From Coniochaeta sp. PMI_546 (taxonomy: Eukaryota; Ascomycota; Sordariomycetes; Coniochaetales; Coniochaetaceae), in NCBI GenBank assembly GCA_021432605.1, contig MU271146.1:1736001-1800000 (forward strand): DNA of 64,000 bases, written 5' to 3'. The notes under the pieces are model-generated. The model saw only the letters and a list, made by a program, of their open reading frames with translations, searched no databases and was not told the origin of the DNA. Position 1 is the stretch's first letter. Each line of letters opens with the position of its first letter. A program made the position numbers and the translations under genes. Of this stretch, positions 12,889 to 22,893 are shown one piece after another.

Positions 12889-15800
12889 ATGCCACCCCCA
12901 AAACCCCCTCCGGACCCTTCGACACCCAATGCCCGCCGAGCCTCAGCTTCCAAGCCATCCACCCCCGCCAACCGCAGAGCATCCGCCAATGCCGGCGCGA
13001 CCCCGAAGAGCGCACCGGCCGCCGCCGGCCCCGCGAAGAAGAAGCCGGACCCGCCCTCCCTGCTCACCGACTTCCTCCTCGGCCGGCCCTCGCCGCAGCG
13101 CGTGTCGGCGCAGCGCACCCAGTCCCAGCCCAGGAGGAAGAGCGTCGCCCTCGACGCCGCCGGAGTCCGCGAGGAGCTGAGGCAGGAGATGCGCGCCGCC
13201 GCCGTGCGGAAGCTGCAGCAGCCCGGCGGCGTCCGCGACCGCGTCAAGAACTGGCAGAAGGCCAACGCGACGGCCATGAAGACCGGCGTTGCCATGAAGC
13301 CCGAGGTCGTCGAGGATGTCGCCAGCGAGCCCACCGAGATCTTGGTCCAGGTCGACCAGGAGAGCGTCACCGAGGAGGACAGGGTGAGGATAAAGATGCG
13401 CCAGAAGGCCAGGAGGAGGTCGTCGAAACCACCTGCCGACACGTGTGGAGCAGAAGGAGAGGCAGATGGTGCTGGTGCTGGTGCTGGTGCTGGAGTTAAC
13501 ACTAGCGCGCCGGTGAAGGCGACAAAGAAGGAGAAGGGCGCCGTCGAGATACACCAGGATCCCCCAAATGCTTCTAAATCGAAGCCTCTGCCAAAGAAGA
13601 GAATCGTTAGCGACGAGCATTGGATGAAGCAGAGACAAGGGCGGAAGAGCCCCCCGCGCAGGAACTCGCCGAAAGCCAAGGTCGAGGGTAGTCCGGCACC
13701 ACTACCCAAGGACTTCCTGGCGCGGACTGCCCAGAACCCGACTATACAGGAGAAGATCAAGGACTGGACTCAGAGGGTGGAGATTCCGGACTCGCCGCCG
13801 CCGCCCAAGGTCAAGAAATACAAGACGAAGGGCGGGGACAGTATCACCATTGAGGAAGAAGAGGGCTCGCTCGATTCAAGGTCTACGAGTAGGCCTTCGA
13901 GGACGAGTCAACCTGCCGACGACGGCATCCGCGTCACGCCAATCAAACCCAGGAAGCCGAGGGAGGATACCGACGACGGGATCCGGATAAAACCCGTCAG
14001 AGTGAAAGAGGTGAAGGAGCCTCCGGACGACGGGATTCGGGTGAAACCTGTGAAAAACAGCCTCCCGGATGACGGCATCAGGATACGCCCAGGTCCCGAA
14101 ATCAAGGCTGATGAAGTCACGGTACAGCCTACATCTTCCAGACACCGATCCCAGGAACGGAGCTTCAAGGTTCCAAGCCAACGGAGGGGAAAGTCTCCGG
14201 TCGATACGGCCAAGGCAATAGAGGAGCCGGAAAGCGAACTGGCAACCCCTACTAAGAAAAGGGGCTCCGCTGGGCGGCGCCCAGGGCGAAGCATCTCACC
14301 CTCGACAGCGACGCAAACTCAGACTGAGCAATTGACGGAGATCACGTCACATGTCAGCAACTCGGACGATGAGTCAGACCTTGGAGAATCTCAGGTCTTA
14401 TCAGACCTACCGTCAATAGCCCCGGGAAGCAAGTCACTAGCCGACATACCGGTTGGGTATTCGGCCTTTAGCGAACTAGACCTGCCTCTCGGCGCGGATG
14501 CCCGAAACAGCACCAGGCGGCCCAAGACTCAGAGGAATTCGAGTCTGAAAGCCGTACCCAAGGTCCTGAAGAAGGTCGTCAGCGCTATCGCACATGAGAA
14601 AGGGGCTGACAACCCGCCGCCGAGGACCGGCATCAACAAGCCGCCAAGCATAGAGAACTGGTTGAACACCACCGTCGATCCGTTTGTCGACGCGCCCCAG
14701 CCGAAGAAGACTTCAGTCGAGAAGGAATGGGTCAATGAGACTCGCAAGCGCTCCTCGTCTGAAGCTCCGGCTGAGGGCGCAACCCGGTCAAGGTCGACCG
14801 AACGGCGCGAGGACCAGGAGAACGCCGACCCGACGAAGGACGTCGAGAATGGTACGACACCGAAGAAGTCCAAAACTCCTACCGGTTCCGGGCTCAAGAG
14901 GAAGGGTGCGACTAGGAGTACGTCATCACCTCTGAAACCGGGCCAGAGGAAACCGTTCAAGGAGCAGCTGAAGGATGCCTTCCGGGGAGAGTCTGGCGGC
15001 CACAAGTTCATCCCGCCAGTCTATCCTAGCTATGAAGCGAGGCCCGAGCCAGTCGAGGATTCTGAGCAGAGTGATTCTGAGCGTTACGAGCCGCGGCGGA
15101 ACTCCAGTGGCTCTGCAGGGCGCTCCCGGTCGCCGGATCCTGCGTCAACAGTCGAGTCAAACTCCAGCGTTGGCCCTCTTCCCAATGATTCAGGGTTTCC
15201 ACGAAGAAAGCCGCCCACCAACGGATTCCATGAGCTTTCCACAATCGTATCGGAGGCATCGTGTAGTACGCATGAGTCCGACACAGTGTCTACCATCTCA
15301 CAGTCAACCATCACCCAGTCCACAGCTCTTACGAAGGCAACTGATGTTTCTCGGGGAGCGAGCCAGAAATCTCACTCTGGCTTGAAACGACGCTTGACTA
15401 AACATTCTGATCTAGTGTCGGTTCTATCCTTGCCTGACAACGGCCACCTGTCGCCCCCTGTGCGGACCAGGAGCATCAGGGCGGGCGGTCGCCTGCTTAG
15501 GAAAACCAGCAAGGTTCTCGACAATACCCCTATCGAGGACCTCCTACAGGAATTTGCGGACGATGAGCATTACTATCAGAGGGAGCTGAAGACGCTTGTC
15601 GACGGCGTAGTGCCGGTTCTCCTAAAACAGGTCGTCAACGGCGAAGGTCATCCCGCAAAGGACCTTTTTGGACCCTCGAATCCCCTCGCGGAGCGGGCCA
15701 TGTCTAAAGCTGTCGTCGAGATGGGTATCTCTCTCGAGAAGCTGAAGAACTTCCACAGGCGAGTCCCTCTCTCAGATGTCCAGCTGCTCCTCGCCTGGCT

Positions 15801-18658
15801 CGAGAGTGTCTACCCGATTTATGACCGCTACCTCGACGTCTGGCGTCTCGGCTTCCAGGACTTGATCGTCAATCTTGCGCCAGCTGCTGGGAAGTCGGCG
15901 GAAGAGGACTCGCTCGTTAATGCCATGCCTCGCAACGAGGACGGGGACGCGCTTGACGAGAATGGCGAGCCGGTTGATGTTGCGCATCTGCTGAAAAGGC
16001 CCCTGGTCCGGATCAAGTGGATGGCCAAGCTGATCAGGGTGAGTTACACAGCTGCAATTGTGACCACATCTTCGCCTGCTAATAGCCTAATAGGGTGCAC
16101 ACAAAATCCAGCCTACGCCTCCGCTAGAGGAGCTGCTCTCAAAGTACGAAAAACTACAGGAAAAGGCGCGCAGACGTCACCGGGAGGAGACAGCTCGCAA
16201 GACGGATGAGGATGCCAACAACACCGATGTGACGCGCACCAGGGATCTCCGCAGCCTGTCTGCAATCGACGCTGTTCTCATTGATCACTCTCGACAGGTC
16301 AACGCGAAGGACGCCTTTTCCCTGGATCTCAAGCACTCCAGCGGCCAGCGACTCGAGTGCAGGGTCGAAGTCATCTTCAGGGACAATGTCAACGATCCAA
16401 CGGACAGGGGTGATGTCCTTGTCCGAGAGACCGGGACTGGTGGCAGGACTTGGCTGCTTTTCCCTCCCATCCCCAAGAACCAGATCTCAGCACGCAGGGG
16501 AGAGAATGATCGTGAGCTCACGGTCATGGTCCGGGGATATCACAACTATAGGGACTGGTTCGAATTACTCACGCTCAGTTCGGATGACGAAGACCAGATC
16601 GCGGACTGGCTGGATATCCTTGGCAGCGACCCGATGCCCCCGACTCTGCGAGCCCATCTGGACAGCCGTGCACGTCTTGCCTCGGCTGCGTCGCCGAGAT
16701 CATCGGAGACAGACATCCCGGTTGGCGAACGTAAACTCCAGAAGCAGCCTCCGGGATCTCCTGCTGCGGAACCCAAGACCCCTAGCCGGTATCATAAGCG
16801 CACCCCAAGCGTGCCGACTACCCCGACCACTCCTACTCAGACAGACTACTACATCTTACCTTCGCCAAACAAGACCCCGACCCAGGCCTCGTTCTCTACG
16901 ACACCACGGGATGACAGGCTTTCACTCCCCTCGGCAGAGCGTGGCACTCCGCTCCGAGAGGGCATGCGACCGGATCCAGCGAAGCTGACAAAGACACCTC
17001 CTAGTCCCGCCCCATACCGGGAGGATGGAGCTCCTCCGCCACCCGCTCATCGGACACTGAAGAAGAGCCCTCCTGTACTGCCGCCGCCGGTCGACATTGG
17101 CATTTCCCGCATCAAGCGCCGCGGCTCTTCGCCGCTCAAGCACGAGTACCAGCCGTCTGACATCTCGTCCGAAAGCTCCGTCACCGCCAGCGATGAATCC
17201 GACTTATCAGACTCGGACTCGTCTAGCGACGAGCTGGACGAATCGGACGTGCCCGACATCCTGCCAGCTATCAGCATCAAGGAGAAGTTACCAGCCACCC
17301 CAGCCGATAGCGTCATCTCGGACAGCAGCCTGACGCCATCCGCCTCAGCATCCCAGGCAGGCGTGGCCGGCGGCGAGAAGTCGCCCACAGAGTGGTCCGT
17401 CAAAGCCATCGCTGCCATCTCGTACTGGTCCAACCGGCACGGTATCTGGAAGGACGTCGACAAGGAAGCATGCTCCATCGTCATCACCCCAGGCCTGATC
17501 GAGGCCTTCCCCCTGGCCCACGCAGATCTCCACAAGCTCTCCCGCGGCCTGAGCGACGCCATGCTGGGAGACCGAGACGGCGGCGCACCCCGTCCACTCA
17601 TCGCCCTCGACCTCACCCCCCTGGTCATGATCCGCATGTCCAACTCGATCGACCTCGAGATCCGCTCCCCGGTCCGCCCGTACTCGATCCTCAACAAGAT
17701 CGAAGGCGCCTTCTTCCGCTTCCGCTCCCCGTCGGCGCGCGAGGGCGGCCTCCTCTACGACGCAGTGCACATATCCCGCATGAACAACGCCAAGTTCAAG
17801 GCCCTCGAGGAGGAGGCGCGCTTCCGCTCCTTCGGCCAGCAGCAGAACAACGGCCGGACCCCGGAGAACAGCGGCGACGGCGACGGCTCGACGTCCAGCG
17901 GCAAGCGGCGGAGCTGGTTCGGCCGCAAGAACAGCTACCGCGCCTCGGCGCGCGCCCCCTCCGAGTCCCAGGGCAGCAGCTCGGGCGTGTCGGCCAGCAG
18001 CTTCCTCAAGCGCCTGACGGGGGGCGGCAACACGTCCTTCAACATCGACAAGTCCACGGTCGACAAGCAGTCGCGCCCGGGCTCCGTGTCTGGCGGGGGC
18101 GGGGGCGGGGGCGGCACGACCGTCGCCGGCAGCGGGCCGGGGAGCCTGTACACCAGCTCCGCCTCGTCTTCGGGCGGGGGCACGCTCTTCCGCGCGCCCT
18201 CGCTCAGCATAGCCGACAGCGGCAAGGGCGGGGTGCTGGGGCCGGGAGACCGCATGCCGATCCGGCTGTACAACGCCGTGCCCAACAAGAAGTGGGAGGA
18301 CTACGGGAACTGCATCCTGCAGATCCTGCGGCCGCCGCCGGGGATGCACCAGGAGCTCAAGGTGTACCACGGCATGGAGAAGCGGATCAAGATCACGAGC
18401 CCGGCCAAGAAGGAGGGGGAGGAGGACCTCATCGTGCTGGACGTCGTGCTGGGGAGCGGGTGCTTTAATCGGTTGGGCACCAAGGGGGTCGTGGTCAAGG
18501 TGTGGGAGGACATACGCGACAAGGACGGGAATGTGGGCTTTGCGCCCGCGCAGGGCGGGCTGAGTGGGAAGATGAAGACTTGGTGCTTCCAGACTAAGAC
18601 TAATGCCGAGGCGGCGTGGGTTGTGAGTCTGCTGACGCAGGAGGTTGATTTGGGGTAA
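12889..18658 (+). CDS. Large DH/PH-type Rho guanine nucleotide exchange factor candidate
   Basis: Two exons, 12889-16038 and 16094-18658, are joined by a GTGAGT intron of 55 nt, giving about 1904 residues. Residues 1-870 are disordered, Pro/Lys/Ser-rich, and hold four DDGIR-type repeats at roughly 344-403. A Dbl-homology-like helical block begins near residue 878 (PIEDLLQEFADDEHYYQREL) and runs past the splice site to about 1090. It is followed by a PH-like segment at about 1130-1230 containing WLLFPPIPKNQ and YHNYRDWFELL. A second ordered block lies near 1390-1590, then Gly/Ser linkers and a C-terminal beta-rich block. DH proteins load GTP onto Rho GTPases to direct polarity and septation. 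It could be a Bud3-like or other filamentous-fungal Rho GEF, and which Rho it serves cannot be told here. There are no frame problems. Confidence 0.75.
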
Positions 18659-19198
18659 GGCGAGGGTTGGTTGGGTGGTGGAGGGTAGAAGAGAGAGCTG
18701 ATGATATATACCCCCTTTTTTTCTTCGCCTTTTTCTTATCTCATATATGGAGGCTTAGGCATTGTTTATACGGTGGACACAATAGAGGTTTTATAATGAT
18801 TTGTGTTTAGACCGGTGTAGGGCGTCGGAAGGATACCGGGGAGTAAGCTGGGATGAGATTCGGGAGTTCATGTTAGAGCAGGTTCTCTGGTTTCACCTTT
18901 ATGCTTTTCTTAATGGACCTAGGTTATACTCATATGGGTGGAAGAGCACCCTTACAGTCGGTCATTTATCTCACGGATCAACGGTCATGTGTGTGCTTGC
19001 GATCTATTAATGTGATGTATCTACTTCTTAGAATAACGCTGGTCCTAGCCTGGACTGTCTATAGGAGTGCAAGTAATCAAATTCGTGGATATAACACTTG
19101 GATTCCATCGTGCCGCTGGGCTATCGCTGTTTTTCTTTCTCACAGAGAGACCGACCTCGGTTCTGCCAGAATTAGTCGGACCCCGATGCGACCTACGG
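18659..19198. other. Convergent intergenic stretch
   Basis: This lies between the 3' ends of a plus-strand and a minus-strand gene. It is AT-richer than its neighbours, with T-rich runs near 18713-18740 that fit 3' processing signals. No gene is recognised. Confidence 0.5.
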
Positions 19199-20776
19199 CT
19201 ATTCCTCCAATCCGAACTCTTTGACCCAAAACGCCTGCCAATCGGGGTTGGTCGTTTCGGTCTCGTTGCTGGCCGGACGCATAATGTCTCTGAACCATCC
19301 ATCAACGGCCTCTGCGAGTTCGTACTCCGTACACCTGGTGGTAGGCAGAAAAGCCCGAGTCGTCGCTGCCTGTGGCTGCTCCTTTCCATCGTCTGTAGAA
19401 CTCTGACTTGCTGATCCCTTTCTTCGCGCCGATCCACGATTCCTCTTGTTGTGATCCTTCCGCGCCTTGACAAAAGCGTCCATGACTTTCATCAGGACCG
19501 TGACCGGTATCTGTGCCAGTGCGCGTGCTCGCTGAGACACCTCGTCCGAGGCCTCCTGCTGCAGCAGAAGCTTCCAGTAAGTCTGTCGGAGCGAGGCGCA
19601 GTACTCGAGTTTGCGGTCCAGTGTGCGAGCGTAGTAGAAGTGCCTGACCGGGACATGAATGTAGCCGGGGCGAAGATCGAAGAGATCGCGGAGAAGCGGG
19701 AACAGCTGTGCTTCGATGTTGTCGTCGGAGAAGAGGTCCAGGGCACGGGCGAGGACTTCCATCTCTTCGTAGTAGAGCACGGGGAAGTCCCTGAAGTCGA
19801 ATTCTTGACACGTGTTCATCCAGATGCTGGCCTGCATGACGATTATGGAGCTGCGAAACTTCTCGGGGCTCATCCCTCTGGGACCTGGCGCGTGGTCCGG
19901 CGCGACAAGGTAAGGGGAGGTCATATCTGGGAAAAGGTCTTTGAGGAAACCCAGCTCAGCAGGGAGGGAGTGAGGGCTAAACAAGCGAGCCCCGTCCGAG
20001 GAAGAACCATAGTCGGAAGTGGTTTCAATCAGAGAATCGTCCCTCCCGAACGGCTCAAATGGGGCCGAGGAAGCGTGGGTTTCTGACGCCCTTCCGATAA
20101 CCTCATCTTCCAAAGAGTCAGGAAGGTCTTCGTCCGGGGGTGCAGTGTCCGGCTGTTCACCCCTTGTAACCTCAGCATCTACCGGGGAGGGTGGACCTAG
20201 CTGTTCGGAGGCAGTCTCGAAAACATCGCTCCCTGCGTCACTCTCCGAAGACCCAAGAGGCACTGTAGGAGGGTGAGATTCAGTAGACTCATCGGAGGCC
20301 TCGTCTTCCTAAGACTCGGGAAGGTCACGAGGCAGCAAGCTAGTTTGCAAAATTCCCCCCTTCGGGACTCCACGGCTTTGTCGAAGCTCGAGATTAATCG
20401 GAGATAGTGGCTTTGATTGTGGAAAAGAAGCCTCGGATGTGTCTCCCTCTATAGACTGAAGCCACAGTGAAGTAGACGTAGTCTTTAAAGCATCCTTGAA
20501 GGGGGCATCGTCGTCAGACTCAGAGAGATCTTGACCCCGAGACTTGGCCCGCAATGGAGCGCCCTGCGAGCTCTCAGGATTTGTCGAGGAGCTTGCCGTC
20601 GGCTGTTGAGGTGCTTGAGGGTCGTTGTAAGACTGTTGTGACTGGGCCTGCATCCCTGTCTCTTGTGCTTGGGGATTGACCATGGCCGTCTTCCTAGGAC
20701 TGTGTTTAACAGGAGCTTCAGACGCCTTTCCTTTTCCCTTTCCCTTTGCCTTTCCTTTTCCCTTGTTTCGTGCCAT
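19199..20776 (-). CDS. Unrecognised fungal protein; frame interrupted by one TAG or a 66-nt intron
   Basis: The start ATG at 20776 has a strong context (GCCATGG). The N terminus is a basic Lys/Gly repeat (KGKGKAKGKGKGK), then Gln/Ser/Asp-rich disorder. The reading frame meets TAG at 20311-20309 and continues open in the same frame to a stop at 19199. One way to bridge it is an intron from 20328 to 20263 (weak donor GTGACC, acceptor CCTACAG, branch-like TACTGAAT), joining exons 20776-20329 and 20262-19199 into about 503 residues. The C-terminal 250 residues look like an ordered helical domain containing CQEFDFRDFPVLYYEEMEVL and FYYARTLDRKLEYCASLRQTY, which I do not recognise. Nuclear or nucleic-acid association is only suggested by the basic N terminus. 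If the TAG is real and unspliced, the product ends after 155 residues. Confidence 0.6.
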
Positions 20777-21338
20777 GGCGTCAATTTGGGGGCCTGGGCT
20801 GGATCGCTAGCTCGTTCGGTCACTTAAAAGAGACTCAATAAGGGGCTCGTCGGCAATACTGTGACGAAGATAAGGTAGGCAGTGGGTATGAGCTGCGCTA
20901 CGTTGATACGATAGCCTGCCCTTAGCAGCGACAGTAAACCACGGACCTCGGGGATACGAGCGCAAGACGTGATGGACGAGTAAAGCAAGAGGAGTGGCAG
21001 TATAAGTAAGACAAGCGAAGCGATGCCCTCGACCTAAAATAAGTTCACGATGTCGACAAGAATACTCGGAGTATAACGACAGAGCCCCCTGATGTATGAA
21101 GAAGTAGACGATACGATGGGGATGTGAAAGATGAGTGGTAGCAGGTGCTAAAACAGTGATTGCGAAGAATTCAAGCTTTAGAGCGAGGAAGGCAAATAGC
21201 ATATCACGCTGCATATTTGGAAGGGGTGAGCTGGGTGTGGATGCTAGGGACATGCTGGTTTCCTATCATAGTCCCTTCCTCTCTACTACCTGCACCTGAC
21301 TGCACCAGACGGGGAATCGACCAGGTACAACCCCACTC
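20777..21338. other. Intergenic stretch between two minus-strand genes
   Basis: This contains the promoter of the minus-strand gene starting at 20776 and the 3' flank of the aprataxin gene that ends at 21339. Short open frames are present but none is protein-like. Confidence 0.45.
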
Positions 21339-22296
21339 CTACTCAGCCTTCCACTCCTCGAACTCCTTCTCAAGATGCTCCTTAAGCGCCTTGAACTTGT
21401 TGGTAAAGTTCTTTCCGCACCTCCAGCATCTCAGGTCTCTATCAAGATACACTTGACGTGGAAGGCGCCTGGGATCATCGCCCGGGAGAGGAAAGTCGGC
21501 CACGTCAATTAGAAAGGGCGTGTTGAACGAGTTGTAGTGCTTTCGGTGCTTGAGGCAGGGGCTATGCATGTCTCTAGAGAGGACATGCACGTGAAGGTGG
21601 CTCATGCTTGGATGAAGGTGAATCCCGACCTTGACTTCTGCCAGCCAATCTCTTCCCGGCGGCAGCTGAGCTTCGTCCGCGTCCTCACCTGCCGCTGCTA
21701 TTGCCTTCTCTCGCTCAATCTCTTTCCGGCTGCCGCTACCGAAACGCCTCTTCAGCTCCTTTGCCACGAGGTTCTTTAGCCGATCAGTCTCAATTCGGAC
21801 TGATGCCAGAAACTCGACATCTTCGAAGGCGTCGAACGGATGACGGAGGTTGTGCTTGGTACTCCGCGGCAGCAGGAGGGTATGCACGCTCGCCTTGGGG
21901 TAGAGGTCGTGGATGGCCACGAACGCGTCATTGTGATAGATCACTCTGCTTGAAGGAAAGGCCTTGGGATCTGCCAGGTAGGCACCTAAGCCGTCCCTAT
22001 CCTTGAAGATGCGGGTGAGCTTTGACGCTGTAGAGGGGTGAGAATGTTTAGAGTCCGGAGGTGGTGGATGCGGTTTGGGCCTCATTAACTCAGTAACTGA
22101 ACATGCGACGGTCAACTAGCTGTACATTTGTGGCATACCGAGGACATGAGAGCTTACACGCGTTACGAGGTTTGGCAGCCGCGTCGGTATGTGATGGCGA
22201 TGCTATCTTGCCCGGTGAAGGTGGTGGAGCACGGGCTTGCTGTGTGATCTCCTCCTGTGTGATCGCGTCTTCAGGCCCTGACTCAGTAGCAGACAT
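21339..22296 (-). CDS. HNT3: Aprataxin-like DNA deadenylase/repair protein (Hnt3 family)
   Basis: Exons 22296-22158 and 22096-21339 are joined by a GTAAGC intron of 61 nt, giving about 298 residues. The HIT domain carries the histidine triad HLHVHV within a PSMSHLHVHVLSRDMHSP block. The C terminus has a zinc-finger of the C2HE type: CWRC, then HLEKE about 13 residues on, as in fungal Hnt3. Family members remove AMP from 5' ends left by abortive DNA ligation, acting in the nucleus and, in some organisms, mitochondria. A second in-frame ATG at 22383 would add 29 residues rich in Leu, Thr, Lys and Arg. I chose 22296 because it has A at -3 while the upstream ATG has T. The gene is divergent from the DExH helicase with about 600 bp between starts. 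Confidence 0.88.
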
Positions 22297-22893
22297 TATA
22301 GAGCGATATGGGCGTATTCCTTCAAGGGTAAGGGTGATTTTGAGACAGAGCTTAGTGAGTTGTGAGTTGAAAGCCAAGGACATCTAGTCAGGCAGAGACA
22401 CCGGAGCTCTTGTACGTTTGCCCCAATGTCAGGGTTAGGGTTGTCGGTGTCAGACACTACTCGCAATGAAAGCCTTTGTGGAAGGGCACGCCTTATCTCT
22501 TTTTTCTCTCTCTCTCATTTACCATGGACTTTCGGATGCTTTGCGCGAGGAGGTTGAGAATTTCTATACGTATCTTCCTTCAGTAGCTAGGGGTGCGTTT
22601 AGAAGGTAGAGACTACATGACACTGTGCTGTCGGGTACAATCAGCGCCCGAGTCAGACCGTGTGCATCTTGGTATCTTCACTGTGTGACCTTGTTCCGAA
22701 CATTTTCATACCTCAGTATCTCGACTCGTCGACAAAGTGGCAACCGCTCACACCCGCCACCGTTATTACACCAAAAATGCAAGGCCAGGGTTACATTTAT
22801 CTCATTCAACGGAGTGCCAGACCTTGAGGTGTATTAGAACGCTGCGGATGACAGTCCGGTCCGGAGACGAAAAAGCGGTACCCGAACGTGAAA
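22297..22893. other. Divergent promoter region between aprataxin and helicase genes
   Basis: About 600 bp separate two start codons pointing away from each other. A CT-rich tract of TCTC repeats lies near 22500-22515, and GGGTTAGGGTT near 22432-22442. An upstream in-frame ATG of the aprataxin gene lies at 22383 on the minus strand. No other gene is seen. Confidence 0.5.

Noticed and set aside
17345-18370. Open frame of about 340 codons antisense to the Rho GEF C-terminal half
   Set aside because: It is a shadow of GC-rich coding DNA on the other strand, is Arg/Ala/Gly-rich, lacks motifs and overlaps a well-supported exon.
19451-20086. Plus-strand open frame of about 210 codons
   Set aside because: It lies opposite the ordered domain of the minus-strand gene, with a composition typical of an antisense shadow.
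22432-22442. Telomere-like GGGTTAGGGTT
   Set aside because: Fewer than two full units in a promoter; chance or a factor site, not an interstitial telomere.
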